Assembly: GCF_004210375.1 (NCBI RefSeq)
Contig: NC_134835.1
Span: 73,624,447 to 73,688,446 of the forward strand
Length of the DNA stretch: 64,000 bases
Direction of reading: 5' to 3'
From: Tachypleus tridentatus
Taxonomy: Eukaryota; Arthropoda; Merostomata; Xiphosura; Limulidae
In this document: positions 37,591-50,407 of the stretch, piece by piece
How positions within the stretch are numbered: position 1 is the first letter of the stretch
How the letters are laid out: every line of letters begins with the position of its first letter
Translations under genes and position numbers: made by a program
Notes under the pieces: generated by a model
Told to the model about the DNA's origin: nothing
The model's input: only the letters and a program-made list of their open reading frames with translations
The model's database searches: none

Positions 37591-38567
37591 CTCACAAATG
37601 ATAAGAAAACAAAATAGATTACTGCAAAATCATCAGAAGTCAAATAAAGGTTGTTTCAGCAAACTTCAGGTTTCCTTAAGATTCCCTAAACTGCATTTAG
37701 AAATCATAAACCACAGATCTACAGATCAAAAGCAAGAACAAGATATATATAATGTATTTTATACAAGGTGCATAATTTAAAGCAACTGTAAGAAAAGAAG
37801 AATAAGACTGAGCCTTCAAGAAATAATTAAATGCTTACAGCATTTTGTAATTAGAAAAAGTATGTTTTATAGTAACACCTCGCAGTATCAGTATTTAAAA
37901 CATCATTCATAATCCTATCTGTTTGATTATTTTATAAACAATGTTAAAAATGTTTTGAAAGGCATTTATTTTCTAATATATTTCTTACTTCTCTAATTAA
38001 GTACATGAAGAAAGAGAATGATTTTTTTTCTGTTAAAAATTATTATAGTCTGTCTTCTTTTTTTCCAATTATTTACTATTTATAAATACAGCTCACACAT
38101 TTTTATCACACTTAAATATTTTTCTATATTATACAATTCACTGTTTACTATGTACATACTCAAAGAAGCATGAGTAAATAGCCTTAGATCTAGCTTAAAC
38201 CACACAAAAACATAAAGGAATGGAAAATCATTACATGCCTCTTGTACAGTGTTAACTAATGCAGAAATTACTCTTCTATTAGAGTATCATCACTATTTTA
38301 CCCTAACCATAATACTTATTTTTCAAATGCTGTAATGAATTTCTTTTTTTCTATTCAGCTATAACAAGAGAAAGTCATTTTTTTTGGCTCATGATGGATC
38401 TTCAAGTAAAATAAATCAATTGAGCATTAGTTCTCACCTCGTGTTTATGCTACACTAGATTACAAAAAAACTAAATGCAAGATTGTTGTGTCAAAATAAA
38501 AATAAATACATTTCAAATAAAAAAATTAGCCAGATTATTTTAATGAATAACACAATATTCAACTTAC

Positions 38568-38646
38568 AATGGCCTTCCTGTTAAGATGGGGTGTAATAAC
38601 ACTATCTAAGCTGATCGTCTGATGCAACAGATGATGCTGAAGAGGG
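38568..38646 (-). CDS. DNMT3: DNMT3 exon l: target recognition domain
   Basis: 79-nt exon coding (A)PLQHHLLHQTISLDSVITPH then LNRKAI. It covers the start of the target recognition loop and is the least conserved part of the catalytic domain here, about two residues longer than in human DNMT3A. Acceptor TATATTTCAG, donor ATT|GTAAGT. Phases on both sides leave only this frame open; the other two contain stops. Confidence 0.9.
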
Positions 38647-40911
38647 CTGAAATATAATAAACTTAATCCATTTATTATTTCAGTTTTCAAGAAATATTAA
38701 CATTCCTAAAAATCTGTATTTTATATGAAAATAAAGAATTTTATATTAAAAGTGATTGTTCATCAGTCTATCAAGATAACAACTCCATTCCCTCGAAGTC
38801 TGAGTAAAAAAAAAAGAAAGCTTAGTTGCATGATGAAGCTAAAATACAGTCTCTTACACTTATCAATAAATCAAAAAATAAATCTATATATGTTAGTGCT
38901 AACAAATAAATATAACAATACACAGGAGCAAATAAGAAATAAAAAGAAAAATCAGCCTCCTTAGTTAATAGCTTTCAGCTTTCTTTAATTTTTTTTTAAT
39001 ATAACCAATACTGTTTATTCTTCATACAAACTGATTTTGATAGTTTCTTTAAAATGCCTTTGAACTGGAACTCACAGCATCAAAACACACAACCTTTAAA
39101 AACAAAGTTCTAAATATTTACTTACTGATTATGTTTTCCACGTAATGACTACTAAAGCAAATCCATGTGTAGAAATAGAAATTACATGTAAACTGATCTT
39201 CAGTTTTGAATACTACTAAACACAATAAATAAAACTATGTGTATGATGTCTGAGTTGTATTTTTATACACAACACTAAACCTATATCTGTATTGGATATC
39301 TTATTACTACTAATTTATTATTGTAAATAAATTATTCAGCATAGAAGCTATTTAAAATTTTAAAGTTTCTCATCATCAAGTCATAAGTTTCATAGAAAAA
39401 GAAACAAAGTCCAATCTATCATTTGATTTACCACTTGTTACCTGTTTCTGAAATTCTTCCTCCTCCTCAGCATTACTAACAAGGCAAGTTTATAAAACAT
39501 GACTGAGTCTCATGTAGTGTTGAGCAGTAAGATTTATTAGTATTTTTCTGAATATAAAAAAAACCTGTATTTCTATAAGTACTTGAAGAATATGTAATGC
39601 TACTAATTTATTCTTCTAGATTATTTAATTGGCCTTGTTCAGAGCTACACACAAACAAGTGATACTTTCAAAATCAGTTTAACTCATGTGACAAGTAGCA
39701 AATCAAATAACAGTCTCGACTACACATTTCTTTCTCACTGAAGTTCATAATTTTGATGATAAGAAAAAATACACTATTATTTCAAACAATTTTAATCTCA
39801 ATTATTTACCCTAAACATGTAGAGAAATTAGAAATAAAATACATTTGATTTGTAACCAATGAAAAGTACTGATAATTTCTACATAGTATTTTTCAGTACT
39901 TGGAGAAAAAATACAAGTTCTTAATTTTAACTATAGCTATCCTTGAAATGAATGTAATGCTATAGGTTTCCACAGAAAATGTTATCAAACTAAGTAAGCT
40001 ATTATAAATTTAACCAATCACAACCTCAGGATCTCAAGAGATATTCTAAACTACAGCTTCACTGAGCTAATTCATTCAAAATTAATTATTATTAAAATCA
40101 GAAAATAAATTGTACTGAGAAAAAAAAAGTTGAGACCAGAATGTTTGAAAATTGGAATTAAAAATTTGTATAATGTATTGATTATATTCTTATTACTGTT
40201 CACTTTGAATGTATATTCTGGTAATATTTGTGATATATAGTAAAACTTTCAGAGTTAAGGTCCTTAAAACTTTTGAGATTGTTAAAAATTATTTGTATAC
40301 ATTAAGAATATTTTGGCATCTTATATAAGCAAAGACCACATATTTAAGTTTCCCAAAGTTGTAAAAATAATGTGGAAGTTTTTATTGTTGGATAATTAGT
40401 ACTCATAAAATCTATAATATAGTTTCTTAAACAAGGAAACGTTAACAGGATAATTTAAGTATATATTTGCAACACTTACTAAATGTAAAAATAATCAACA
40501 TACCACTATTATATTATTTGTTTTTCTATGGTAATAAGTGATGTAACCCACATGTACTGACAGGCAAGCCGTGAGGCATAATGATTTTTCAACTGTTGAT
40601 GATGTACTACATGTGAATATAAAACATATACCATAAAATGTAAACATGCTAGTTTACTTCTTAAGAAAAATATTTCTAAATCTACTATAAATCTCTGGTC
40701 CAACATATATAAATCTGCCTGTTTATCATTATTGATTTGAACTATTTTAAGCTAAATCACATGAAGATACATTAATTTGTTAAATGGTTTTAAAACTGAT
40801 CAATGAATGATAACATAATTTTGATAATAAATATAACAGTAAAGAAAAAATTATAAAAAAAAAACTTATTTCAAAGTGTTTTTTTGGGAGATCGAAAACA
40901 GAGGTACTCAC

Positions 40912-40997
40912 GCATACATTCCAGGAATGTTACCCCAGAAATAACGAGCCCGATTTTGAGGAGAAAAGTACTTCGAGTCAATCATGGCAGGATCACA
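40912..40997 (-). CDS. DNMT3: DNMT3 exon k: motif VIII region (RARYFWGN)
   Basis: 86-nt exon coding CDPAMIDSKYFSPQNRARYF followed by WGNIPGMY(A). It is nearly collinear with vertebrate [26 protein letters not shown]. Acceptor TATTTTAG, donor GC|GTGAGT. The TRD begins after this exon. Confidence 0.97.
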
Positions 40998-41886
40998 CTA
41001 AAATAAAAATATTTAATTTAATAAAAACATAAACATTTAATCAAATATTTTAAATTACGATAGTATCTGGATCCACCAAAACAATTTATTACAGTTATAA
41101 AAATTGTTGAGATGTAATGCAAATATAGTACTATATGAAGAAATAAGTTTGTAAATAGTTTACCAACATTATTAATATATTACATACCTATCACAAGTTA
41201 CTCTGTCATGTCAAGCATATGGTATACTTGTCTGTATATCTGTTGTGCCATGGATTCTATACCATATATTAACTTCCCCTTTCTTCATAACCACACAGAT
41301 ATATCTGTCTATGGGTATCAATATAATCCATTCCAGGGAAATCCCATAGCTTTCTAGTAGTTATACATTGTATATGCCACATGACATTATTGTGTTACTA
41401 CAGCACATCTTCAGCACAATAACATGTTCTGACAGAAGTCTAGGCACAAATCTTGGGCTTTTTTTGTCCAACACACTATGCTTTGCTTCTACAGCTATAC
41501 ATCACTGTTTAGTTATGATAAACTTTAAGAAAAAAGAATCAAGGAATATGAACATTTTCCTTATAAGAAAATGTATTTCCAATATATACCTTTCCACATA
41601 GAATAGCTTGACTCCTTGCAAATCCGTCTATGAAATTTGCATGGCACTAGCCTTGAGCTAATTCTCACCTAAAAATTACTTGTTTAATATGAGCTGTACT
41701 AGTGCATGAGAACACCATGCAACAATAGCCTTTCACCAATAGGAGGGTGACAAAACTTCCTTGCACAATACCTACCCAAAAGCATTTGTGTTTGAAATGA
41801 TTTCATTCTTAATTAACTTTCAAGATGATACCACATCTTATGCTAGAAGTGTGTTTTAGAAGTGTTTTTATAGCTTCATAAATTAC

Positions 41887-42038
41887 CTGAAGAAAACGAG
41901 TAATAGTTGCCTTATACTCCTGGGGCATAGATGCAACATTTTCATACAACCAGAAAACATGTCTTCCCTTATTCGCTAGTTGCACAGCTTTTAGAACACG
42001 AAAAAAATCAAAAAACAACTTTCCTGTTCCTGTTGGAT
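41887..42038 (-). CDS. DNMT3: DNMT3 exon j: catalytic motif VI (ENV)
   Basis: 152-nt exon coding PTGTGKLFFDFFRVL, then HVFWLYENVASM and ITRFLQ. ENV carries the Glu that protonates or holds N3 of the target cytosine; FFWLFENVVAM is the vertebrate equivalent. The LFFDFF stretch matches the helix that forms the DNMT3 oligomer interface. Acceptor TTTTTACAG, donor CAG|GTAATT. The longer open frame here is exon plus readthrough into both introns. Confidence 0.98.
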
Positions 42039-43601
42039 CTGTAAAAAGAAAACAACAAATGTACAGAAGTACTAGTGAGAGAAAATTAATTTTTTTATTT
42101 GTAAGCAAAAATTCAGAACTTATGAAAAGAATATTAAAAGTCACAGTACTTTTTCTTCATAACAATTTATCAAACTCACAAATAAAAAAAATCAATGCAA
42201 AAAAGTTTTTGCTTCAGTCACAAAAACAAATTAATACCAAAACATTAAAGATGATGAGAAAAAGAGATAAAAAAGGCAATTTGATGCACACCAAAATTTG
42301 AAAAGTTTGGTTAATCTAGGCCAAATTAATAAAATATAAAAAAACTGTACAAAAATATATAAAGTAGATTACAAAAACCAAAATGTCCAATAGAAGATGT
42401 TTATAATTTTTTTAAAACACCTGATTTCCTTACACTGAGAAAATAAAGTATTCATATTAAAATGAGCAAACTATATAAATTAAGAACGTCATACCATTCT
42501 AGCAAATTTTTTATGTCACTTTCAAATCTTATGTGCATGAAAGGATAGTTTTAAATACTAAAATTCAAATATATAAATGTAGTTCATCTAGAGGTCAAGG
42601 CATTTTATGTTACTTTATGGTGGACTTTTTATTTTTAAGAAAGACAACAAAAGTCTTGAAAAATTTAAATAGCAAGCACCAAACAAACTAAAGTGTTAAT
42701 GAATAAACTGGATATTTTGTGACTGTGGACAGAAAAAAAGTAACCATCTATATTTTTGAACCTCAGAGACTGTTTAGAAGAATGAGTTGAAAGTAATATA
42801 TAAAGTTTTTCTTAATAATTTAGCAAATTTCTCAGTTCCAGTGGAGGTCTTGACAAGAATTTAACTCTTATAAACATTGCTTATTAGAATAAAACTTTGA
42901 ATGATATTTGTCTGAACAAAATATTAGGGTATTCCTTACTGAAAAATGCTTTGAGAAGTTCAATAAACTGTTTTAAAAAGTCATCCTCTTTAAAACAAAG
43001 ATTAAGCAGTGTTAGTGTTTGACTTCTAACTATTCTTTTGCATAATGTTTAAGTAATATATGATGAATTACAAATTTATGTGACCTAAGGTAGTAAGAAA
43101 TTACACACACCGCTTTCTATCATTTTAAAACAAGTAAAAAATCTTTTTCTAGCTTTGTTGAGACTTTAGATACAAAAAATATTGACCAAGTTTTTTACAG
43201 TGAAGACTTACATAATTTTTACAGTAACTTTTTAATTTATTACAGCATTTATCCTTACTTTGTTTTGATTTTAATTTTTACAAAAGTTACACAAAAATGA
43301 CATAAATCTTAAAACTATTAACTTAAATGTATCTTTGATCTTACATTTGCATACCATTATTTCAGGTATTAACACACAGCACAAGAAAATGTTAAATTCA
43401 AATGCCAAGAACCTTTTGGTCTGAAATCTATTTTTCTGTTTAATTGAAAATAATTAACTTTAAGATTTAAATTCTGATATTTAAAACACTGTCTAAACAA
43501 TTTGTTTCTGATGAAAGTTCATATCCAAAAAAAGAAAAAAATGTACTTACAGCAAACCAATAAAGTTACTAGTCCCTAAAAAAACCTAATCAATACAGAC
43601 C

Positions 43602-43612
43602 CCCCCCCCTTC
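43602..43612. repeat. Poly-C tract
   Basis: Run of 10-11 C in an otherwise AT-rich intron. Length may be unreliable. Confidence 0.8.
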
Positions 43613-43650
43613 CCAATGATTAGAAAACTACAGCATATCAAATGATTTAC

Positions 43651-43741
43651 CATACAAGCCTTTCCTGGCAGGATTAACCAGAGAGAGATCATTACATGGA
43701 GATCCTCCAATAACAAAATCAATTGGACAAAGTTTGGCTAC
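43651..43741 (-). CDS. DNMT3: DNMT3 exon i: catalytic motif IV (SPCN)
   Basis: 91-nt exon coding [20 protein letters not shown] then [10 protein letters not shown]. The Cys in SPCN is the nucleophile that attacks C6 of cytosine, and NPARKGLY is strongly conserved in DNMT3. Acceptor ATTACAG, donor G|GTAAAT. It ends with one base of an Asp codon. Confidence 0.98.
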
Positions 43742-44758
43742 CTGTAATCAATAAAGTAATCTTATAGATTCTAAGTTTTTATGAAAAGTACAGAGATTGG
43801 GAGCATTATATTAAAACTAGTTGAAGACTCAACATTTTGTTACAGTTCATGTCACCATATCTGGCCATGCTCTACATGAATACTGTGTAACTTGATGGTA
43901 CTACAAAGCAGTTTTTATTGAAGAGTTTCTGTTATGAGGCTGTCATACCAAAAGCATACTGGTGGTTTCTGATGTTCGAAAATGATCCACATTTGTTTCT
44001 CAATGCCATTAAATAAAAAAATAAAATTCCCAATTTTAACACATCTTTACAACCTGAGTGTATGAATATTTTCCATCAGGAGGAGCTGTTATGTAACCTT
44101 CCCAAAAATCAATCAATTTTCAGTGGCACCACATTCCCTAAAAAAATGCCAAATAATGTTCAAATGTAGTTCTAATACATTCCATTGTCAAATAACTTGG
44201 TTACTTGCATATTCAAAATTGTATTAATATAATGTACTCAATTCTCTGTACTATTAAAATCCTTATTGATAATTTAGCACACCCATTGCACTCTAAATTA
44301 ATAATTAGTGAGTGGATGTAAAATTTAATAAAGGTGCAAATATTGCATTTAAATTAATACCACTCTACCTCACATATAAAAAATACTTTGTTTTCTTCTA
44401 TCTAGATATTAAGTTCAGTGGCTTTAAAGATCCAGATTTAACTGTTTACAACAGCCAGAATAATGTTTAAAATATTAAGAATGTTTAATGGGTTTTAAAA
44501 CTATTCATTATTGACTGTTAACACTACATCTCTGCACTTACTATGTTCACATTACTAGCTATAAAATACACTTAAAATGCATTGTAGTGATTAATATTTC
44601 ACCAATTAGGATTTCACTGCTAAATTTTCCTTTTCCTATAGGAATTTTATCCCACAAACCTTAATAAACAACCTGGTAAAAATGCATTATAACATCCATT
44701 GACTTCATTTAAATGAAAATAAAAACAACAACAACAATTCCTATAAAATATGACTTGC

Positions 44759-44904
44759 CTCAGCATCAGTGACATCTTCAATTCGACCAAGATGGGTAAC
44801 ACTTAATTTATGTTGGACTATACAGACATTAATAGCATCCTGGTCAATCTCACTAGCATAATAAGCACCCACTTCTATTCCCAATTGATCCAAAACAAGC
44901 TTGC
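44759..44904 (-). CDS. DNMT3: DNMT3 exon h: methyltransferase motifs II-III, with GC donor
   Basis: 146-nt exon coding KLVLDQLGIEVGAYYASEID, with E and D in the SAM-binding motif II position (vertebrate YIASEVCED), then GRIEDVTDAE. Acceptor TTTCAAG. The donor is GAG|GCAAGT, a GC-AG type site with an otherwise perfect consensus. The splice is required: joining to the next exon gives the same number of residues between DV and FVIGG as in vertebrate DNMT3A. Confidence 0.95.
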
Positions 44905-45520
44905 CTTGAAAGAAAAAAAGTTTAGTTAAATTTTAAATAACATTTATAATAAATAAAGAGAAATGCTTAAAATAACATACACACAGTTTTTCATACCTTA
45001 CATTTTTATGTTTAATAAAAACAAAATAATTACCTTTATTTTTTATAAAGTTAAATCAGATTTGATAAACAAATATTTGAAAAGTACTGCAATGAATTTA
45101 TATATAAATTGTCACAACATTCTTCAAAGAAAACAAAATCCAAAATATGATTTAGAAAGTAAATTTTCCAAAGCATGTAGTAATACTGATTCAAAAGTTA
45201 TAAATAGATATGAAATGACTAAGGTGCTTTAACCAGTATCAACAATACATGTGATGGCTTGGTATCAAAATTATACAACTTACAATCATGTTAACAAAAC
45301 CAGAAATGGCTGAGATCAAGCGACTGATTTTACGTAAACAAGAAACTATTTGATAATAAAGTTACTGAGACTCACTAACAATTCATGATATAAGAAACAA
45401 CTATTTATATTACTGATATCCACTTATGAACAACAGTTCATAAAAATGGTTCAGATAATAGCAAACAATACAATAAATTTAAGTGTACCACAGGTATAGC
45501 TAAATAACTACATCACCCAC

Positions 45521-45728
45521 CTGTACCAATTCCATCAAACAAAGAAAGGACCCTGATCGGCCTTTTTTCTTTATAATCATCTGGAGAAGGAGGAAGCTGA
45601 ACGTGCTTCTCTGGTTGGAAAAGCTGCATTACATTTTGCTGCCACTCATCCTTACATCTGATGAGACCATTTGTTTCAGGATCATAATCTCGACACATAT
45701 AACACAGCCATGGACTAGTATTTAGCAC
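45521..45728 (-). CDS. DNMT3: DNMT3 exon g: end of ADD and start of methyltransferase domain
   Basis: 208-nt exon. The first part (PWLCYMC) closes the ADD domain with its last CxxC. A linker of about 50 residues follows (LQLFQPEK-like, PPSPDD), then KRPIRVLSLFDGIGTG, the SAM-binding motif I of C5 methyltransferases (vertebrate FDGIATG). An open reading frame starting at 45728 could look like a separate 71-codon gene, but the first codon is GTG right after a splice acceptor and the last lies just past a GTGGGT donor. Confidence 0.97.
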
Positions 45729-45921
45729 CTAAGAAAATGATGCCATAAGGAAAAATATTTACATAAAAAAAGGTTTAAAGTTTATATGTTCTAAAATAAC
45801 TCTTTAATAGTGTAACATAAAAACATTTTATGCTCTTTACTTTTTACATAAAATTAAACATACAATATCAATACATGTTAATTTTAGATAATTATTCTGC
45901 TAAACAAATGAGAACATTCAC

Positions 45922-45976
45922 CTTTTTATGGGCCCCAGGAGCCACGAGGACATCAATACAGCCTGTACAGTAACAC
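45922..45976 (-). CDS. DNMT3: DNMT3 exon f: ADD domain PHD-like finger, second part
   Basis: 55-nt exon coding CYCTGCIDVLVAPGAHKK, equivalent to CFCVECVDLLVGPGAAQ in vertebrate DNMT3A. It supplies further zinc ligands of the ADD domain and the start of the connecting helix. Acceptor TGTCTAG, donor AAG|GTGAAT. The next intron is only 193 nt. Confidence 0.95.
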
Positions 45977-47777
45977 CTAGACAGAGCAAGACAGATAAAA
46001 ATTCAGTAAAGCTAAATCACAAAATTAATTAAAGCAATTTTATCAATATTGTACATCATTTTCTTACACACCTCTTCTTAACTATTAATTCTTTTATCAG
46101 GGCATCATAAGAATTTAAAGAAACAAGCCCCATACTTTCTATTACACTATTTTGTAGTTAGGTGGACTGATGCTTCTCTCATCTCTAGTTTGTAAACTAT
46201 TGTACAAAAATATAAACATTTTTTTACAAATCCCTAAAAACTAATATTTCAAGTAATGGAATTCTAATAATTATTAAAATAAAACATTACTATTTAAAAA
46301 TGTAAAACAAATTGTTTCGTACGGTGATTCACAATTGAAATCTATTAACATTTATTAACATTAGTAAGGTAAGTCATGAAGACCCATTTTTGTTGATTCT
46401 GGTTAGCTGAAATTATACTAATAACCACCACTTGCAACTCATGGGTTAGTCTGGGCATCCTATCATACTACTTAGTCCCAATTAGTTACAGAATGGTTGA
46501 AAAAGTTACAAAGATATCCACAAAAAGCTGTGGGACCCTTCAGTAAGCTTTCATGATGTATGTTTCCATTGCAGGTACTGATGTTCCTGTAAGTAGTGAA
46601 TTCTTACGTGCATTGTGAAAAGCCCATTTCTGTAGGATTTCCAAGTTCTCACTGAGGTAGGGATCCATATAATAGGGGACTTTTTATAAAGATGAAGATT
46701 GATACAAAAATAAGTGTATGAAGACTATATAGAACAGGAAGTTTTAAGTAATGTATACCACTAGATGAACAGAATGAAATAGGTTATATCCTGGGGCTAA
46801 GTGAATTTAGATGGATAGTTCAGAGACTCTTTATAAGTGAAAACTGTAAATTCATGTACTTAAGATATGAATATAACAAAAAATAGGTTTGCTAGTCAAA
46901 GAGGACTTAACTCTCTCAAGTCTGAAAAGGTGTATCCTGCCCTGAGGGAAAATTTGCTCTATTGACCAAATTACAAAACAAATGCACAGAAAATAAGCTT
47001 GTAGTTATTCTTTAACACATCAACAAACACTTTCAGAGTTGACATTTATTCAATAAAAAAGTTATATTTATTTCATTTTACACAAAAAATAAAGTGTCAA
47101 AATGTTGATTTAGTATTGATTTTAGAACATAACAAAAACGTTATTGCTCTTGTGAAATTTTTTGAGCTTTTTCTCCATCAACTACAGTATTAGTAGCACC
47201 TGAGAGGAAGGCCAAAGTAATTTTAAATGAAGTAGCACTACTCTTACTTGTGTAACTACAACACAAGTGTAGTTTCAATCATTTTAGTCAATCAATGCTA
47301 CTTAACCTCAGAAAACAGGATGTGATGTAACTTCCTATGTAAACTCTGTTAGTGTTTTTCTGAAATGTTAAGTGAACGTCTTCCATTTCACTGAAGATTT
47401 GCATAATTTTCTTTGTTTGCAGTTAAAGACAAAACTACACCTGTGCCCACAACAGGTATCAAAACCCAATTTTCAGAGTTACACAATTGAAGACTTACTG
47501 TTGGCACAAAGATCAGAAAAAAGAATAAAAGCTTAGCTTAGTGATGTTTTAAGAGAAGAAAACATATTTGTGACCAATTTCCAATACAATTGTAGTCCTG
47601 AATTATTTTTAAAGATTGTAAGAAGATTGGTTTATAATGTTTACTTCATTTTAATTTTGATGTTGCAGTACAATAGGAAAAAATCAGTTTGGTTTGTTTT
47701 CAATATTACACAAACTTTTGCTCTAGGAATATTTATGCTACTGTCACTAATTTATCAGAAACAGACAAGAGAGTAGG

Positions 47778-47953
47778 TAGCTAGTTAACATTACCCATCA
47801 CTAGCTCTTGAGCTACTCTGTTACCAATGAATAGTGGGTTTCACCATCACATTATAATGTGATATGGCTGAAAGTGCAAGCTTATTTAACAATGGAGATT
47901 CAAACCCAAAACATACAGATTCCAAGTTGAGTGCTCTAACCATCGTGCCATGT
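47778..47953 (-). mobile_element. SINE family A, partial, decayed
   Basis: Minus-orientation copy missing part of the 3' half. Recognisable pieces are the CACTAGCTCTTGAGCTACTC region and the tRNA-like part ending CCATCGTGCCATG. Only about one CpG is left, against more than a dozen in well-preserved copies. It lies in the large intron between DNMT3 exons e and f. Confidence 0.75.
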
Positions 47954-48719
47954 GACAAAATGAAGTAGGCTTAGTTTATATAGTTTGGACTTAACTGTAT
48001 CAAAATGTGTTTTGCTAAAGAAACCAGTACGTTACCACATGTTAAAATTTACCAATGACTCATTGACCCAAGTAACTGTTTGAAGGAGAAAAAAGAAAAA
48101 AAATCACTAAAAAAATACATAATATATATCGACATAAATGAATATAAATTTGGATTTAAAATTTATGAAATGTATTAATTGAAATGAAATTTTCTGATTA
48201 AATATTTTTAAAAAGTTGTCTTGTTTATAATTATAATATAGTCAAAAAGTTACTTTTACTGCATGCCTGTGATCAACAGTGAATAAAAAAGTTAAAATGC
48301 ATTTGTTGCTTATTGAATCAAAATAAAGATAAAAATTTGCAGTTTTGTAAAATAATTGTTTTACAGTAGTTTTTACAAGAGTGTAAAAAATCAAAAAATC
48401 AGTATTTAAAGCCTATAACAAAGGTAAGCATTGTTAATTGTTTCATTAAAACACATTTCAGTTTAATTTCTTTTTAATTTTTAAAGCTGTGAATTCACAC
48501 AAATACCACATATTTTATTTAAAGTTACATGACTCATAAAGCATTCAAATGAAGGTTCAAGTTATTACATTCAGTAGTTTGTTTTTTCAGTGCAATGATA
48601 CAAACTATATAACAGATATATCAAATCAAAAGATGAAGGAGTTAAAAGCATGTAAGGCTTCTAACTTATCTCAGATACAATAAGGTTAGTCAAGTTCTGA
48701 GCAAAACCTTTTAACTGTC

Positions 48720-49880
48720 ATCCATCTTTATGTGCCTATATCTGGTAGTCAAGAAAATGAAACTTGAGGCTTTTATTCACTTGTAATGGAAATTATGCTT
48801 GAAGGCAGAAGTACAATTTGTGCTAATAGGTGACTTTAATGTAAAAGTAGGTGAAAGCAAGAATAGCATAATAGTTAGACCAGATGATCTTTGAAAATGA
48901 AACAAGAGAAGAGACTGGTTAATATAATTATAGGAAAATAAAGATTAAATGATAAACAACATTTGATTTCAGCATCAATGTAGTCATTTATACATGACAG
49001 GTCATCACAGGACAGTGAAAAGACTGTAAGAAAAAAAAAACTATACACTAGTTAAGAAAATGTTTAGAAATACCATTGCCAAAGTGAAAAGTTATCACAA
49101 GGAAACTGTGGCTCTGATCACAAGTAGTGATCTGAGATAAACATCTAGCAATGAATAAACTGAATACATTCAAGAAACCTCAAACCAAGTTAAATGGTGC
49201 TTACAACAAATTAGAAAATAAAAGCATAGCCAAGAACACTGTGACAGGGACTAAAACCAATTTGAAATATTAATAAAAACAATTAACAAAAGCCAGTGGA
49301 TTAAGTTCAAAGAGATATTTAAAGGAAGCAGGAGAGAAGTCTGTGGGGAAAAAAGGAATTAAGGGCAAAAACAAAATCTGGATGATAAGATTCTAAAAGA
49401 GATGATCAAAGGAAAGCAACTATTACGTGTGAACAGAATATAGAAAAGTAGATAAAAATATCAGAGGTCTGAGTAGGCACATAGGGAATGAACATCTGAA
49501 CAAGCAATATGAAAAATCTGAGGAATTTGAAACAATGTATGTAAAATCCACAGAATAAAAGTCATAAATAGGACACCTAACCAGTCATCTTGTGAAGCCA
49601 TCTAATATAAGGATATCAGATATTTGCAAAATAGATGATATTAATGAAAGGTGAGTGTAGCATTCAACAGAATTGTGCAACGATGCCATGGAAAAGGAAC
49701 TAGTCCTGGAAGTGGTAGAACCAACCAACAAAGGTCCAATAATTCCAGAAAGGAAGAAACAGAAGTTTTAAACAATATAAAATATTGCAGTAGAGACAAG
49801 ATTCCAGCAGAAGGTTTAAAGGAAATGGACGTTTTATACATTAAATATTGTAGTTCATGAGAGACAATGGCAACATACTT
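48720..49880 (+). pseudogene. Non-LTR retrotransposon (LINE) relic in DNMT3 intron
   Basis: The stretch near 48820-48860 reads LIGDFNVKVGE, the conserved GDFN.KVG of an apurinic-type LINE endonuclease, preceded by a YAPISGS-like block (usual YAPT). Near 49760-49840, DKIPAEGLKEM resembles the reverse transcriptase block ...GIDGIPAELLK. Everything between is full of stops. An RTE-like LINE is likely; the exact clade cannot be told. Confidence 0.5.
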
Positions 49881-50407
49881 CAACATTTTGCCTCCAGACC
49901 TAGTTCTTTTGTACATGACATGACCTTTTACAATGTTGCATTTAAAATTTAATAACTTTATTATCAATCCATGTGAAAAACTTGGCAGGAAAATTAGTAT
50001 ATAATTCAAATTTGTACATTAACTAAATTTTAACTTCTTAACCTTATGTAGATGAGTGAAGGCTCAAAGTGTACAAGCCTTGACTTTCTCGTTTTACTGT
50101 ATGTTGGTGATTTGGCTACAAGTTGTGTTAGGAAGTAGAAAATAAGAGATAACTTAAAATTTTACCAACAAACATTTAATATTCGTTTTGATCATTTTGG
50201 AGGTTATGCAAATTAAATATGTAAAGATTTTTATTCTCAGACTGACTCAGTTGTAGTTTTGTGAATTCAGAGATAAACCTTTTATAAAAATACTTTAATA
50301 AAAATTTGTATACAGTAGACTTTTATGGTTTAATAAAATCTTGCAAAATGTTGTAAATGTATAGAGGTACATGATTCAAATTAATAGATACAATAAGCAT
50401 TATTATA

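Noticed and set aside
41809..42144. ORF of 111 codons as a separate gene
   Set aside because: It is DNMT3 exon j (41887-42038) with open intron sequence on both sides.
45513..45728. 71-codon ORF as a small protein
   Set aside because: It is DNMT3 exon g; its first codon follows an acceptor AG and its stop lies past the donor.
49641..50009. 122-codon minus-strand ORF
   Set aside because: It lies opposite the LINE relic; hydrophobic and without recognisable motifs, so a shadow frame.
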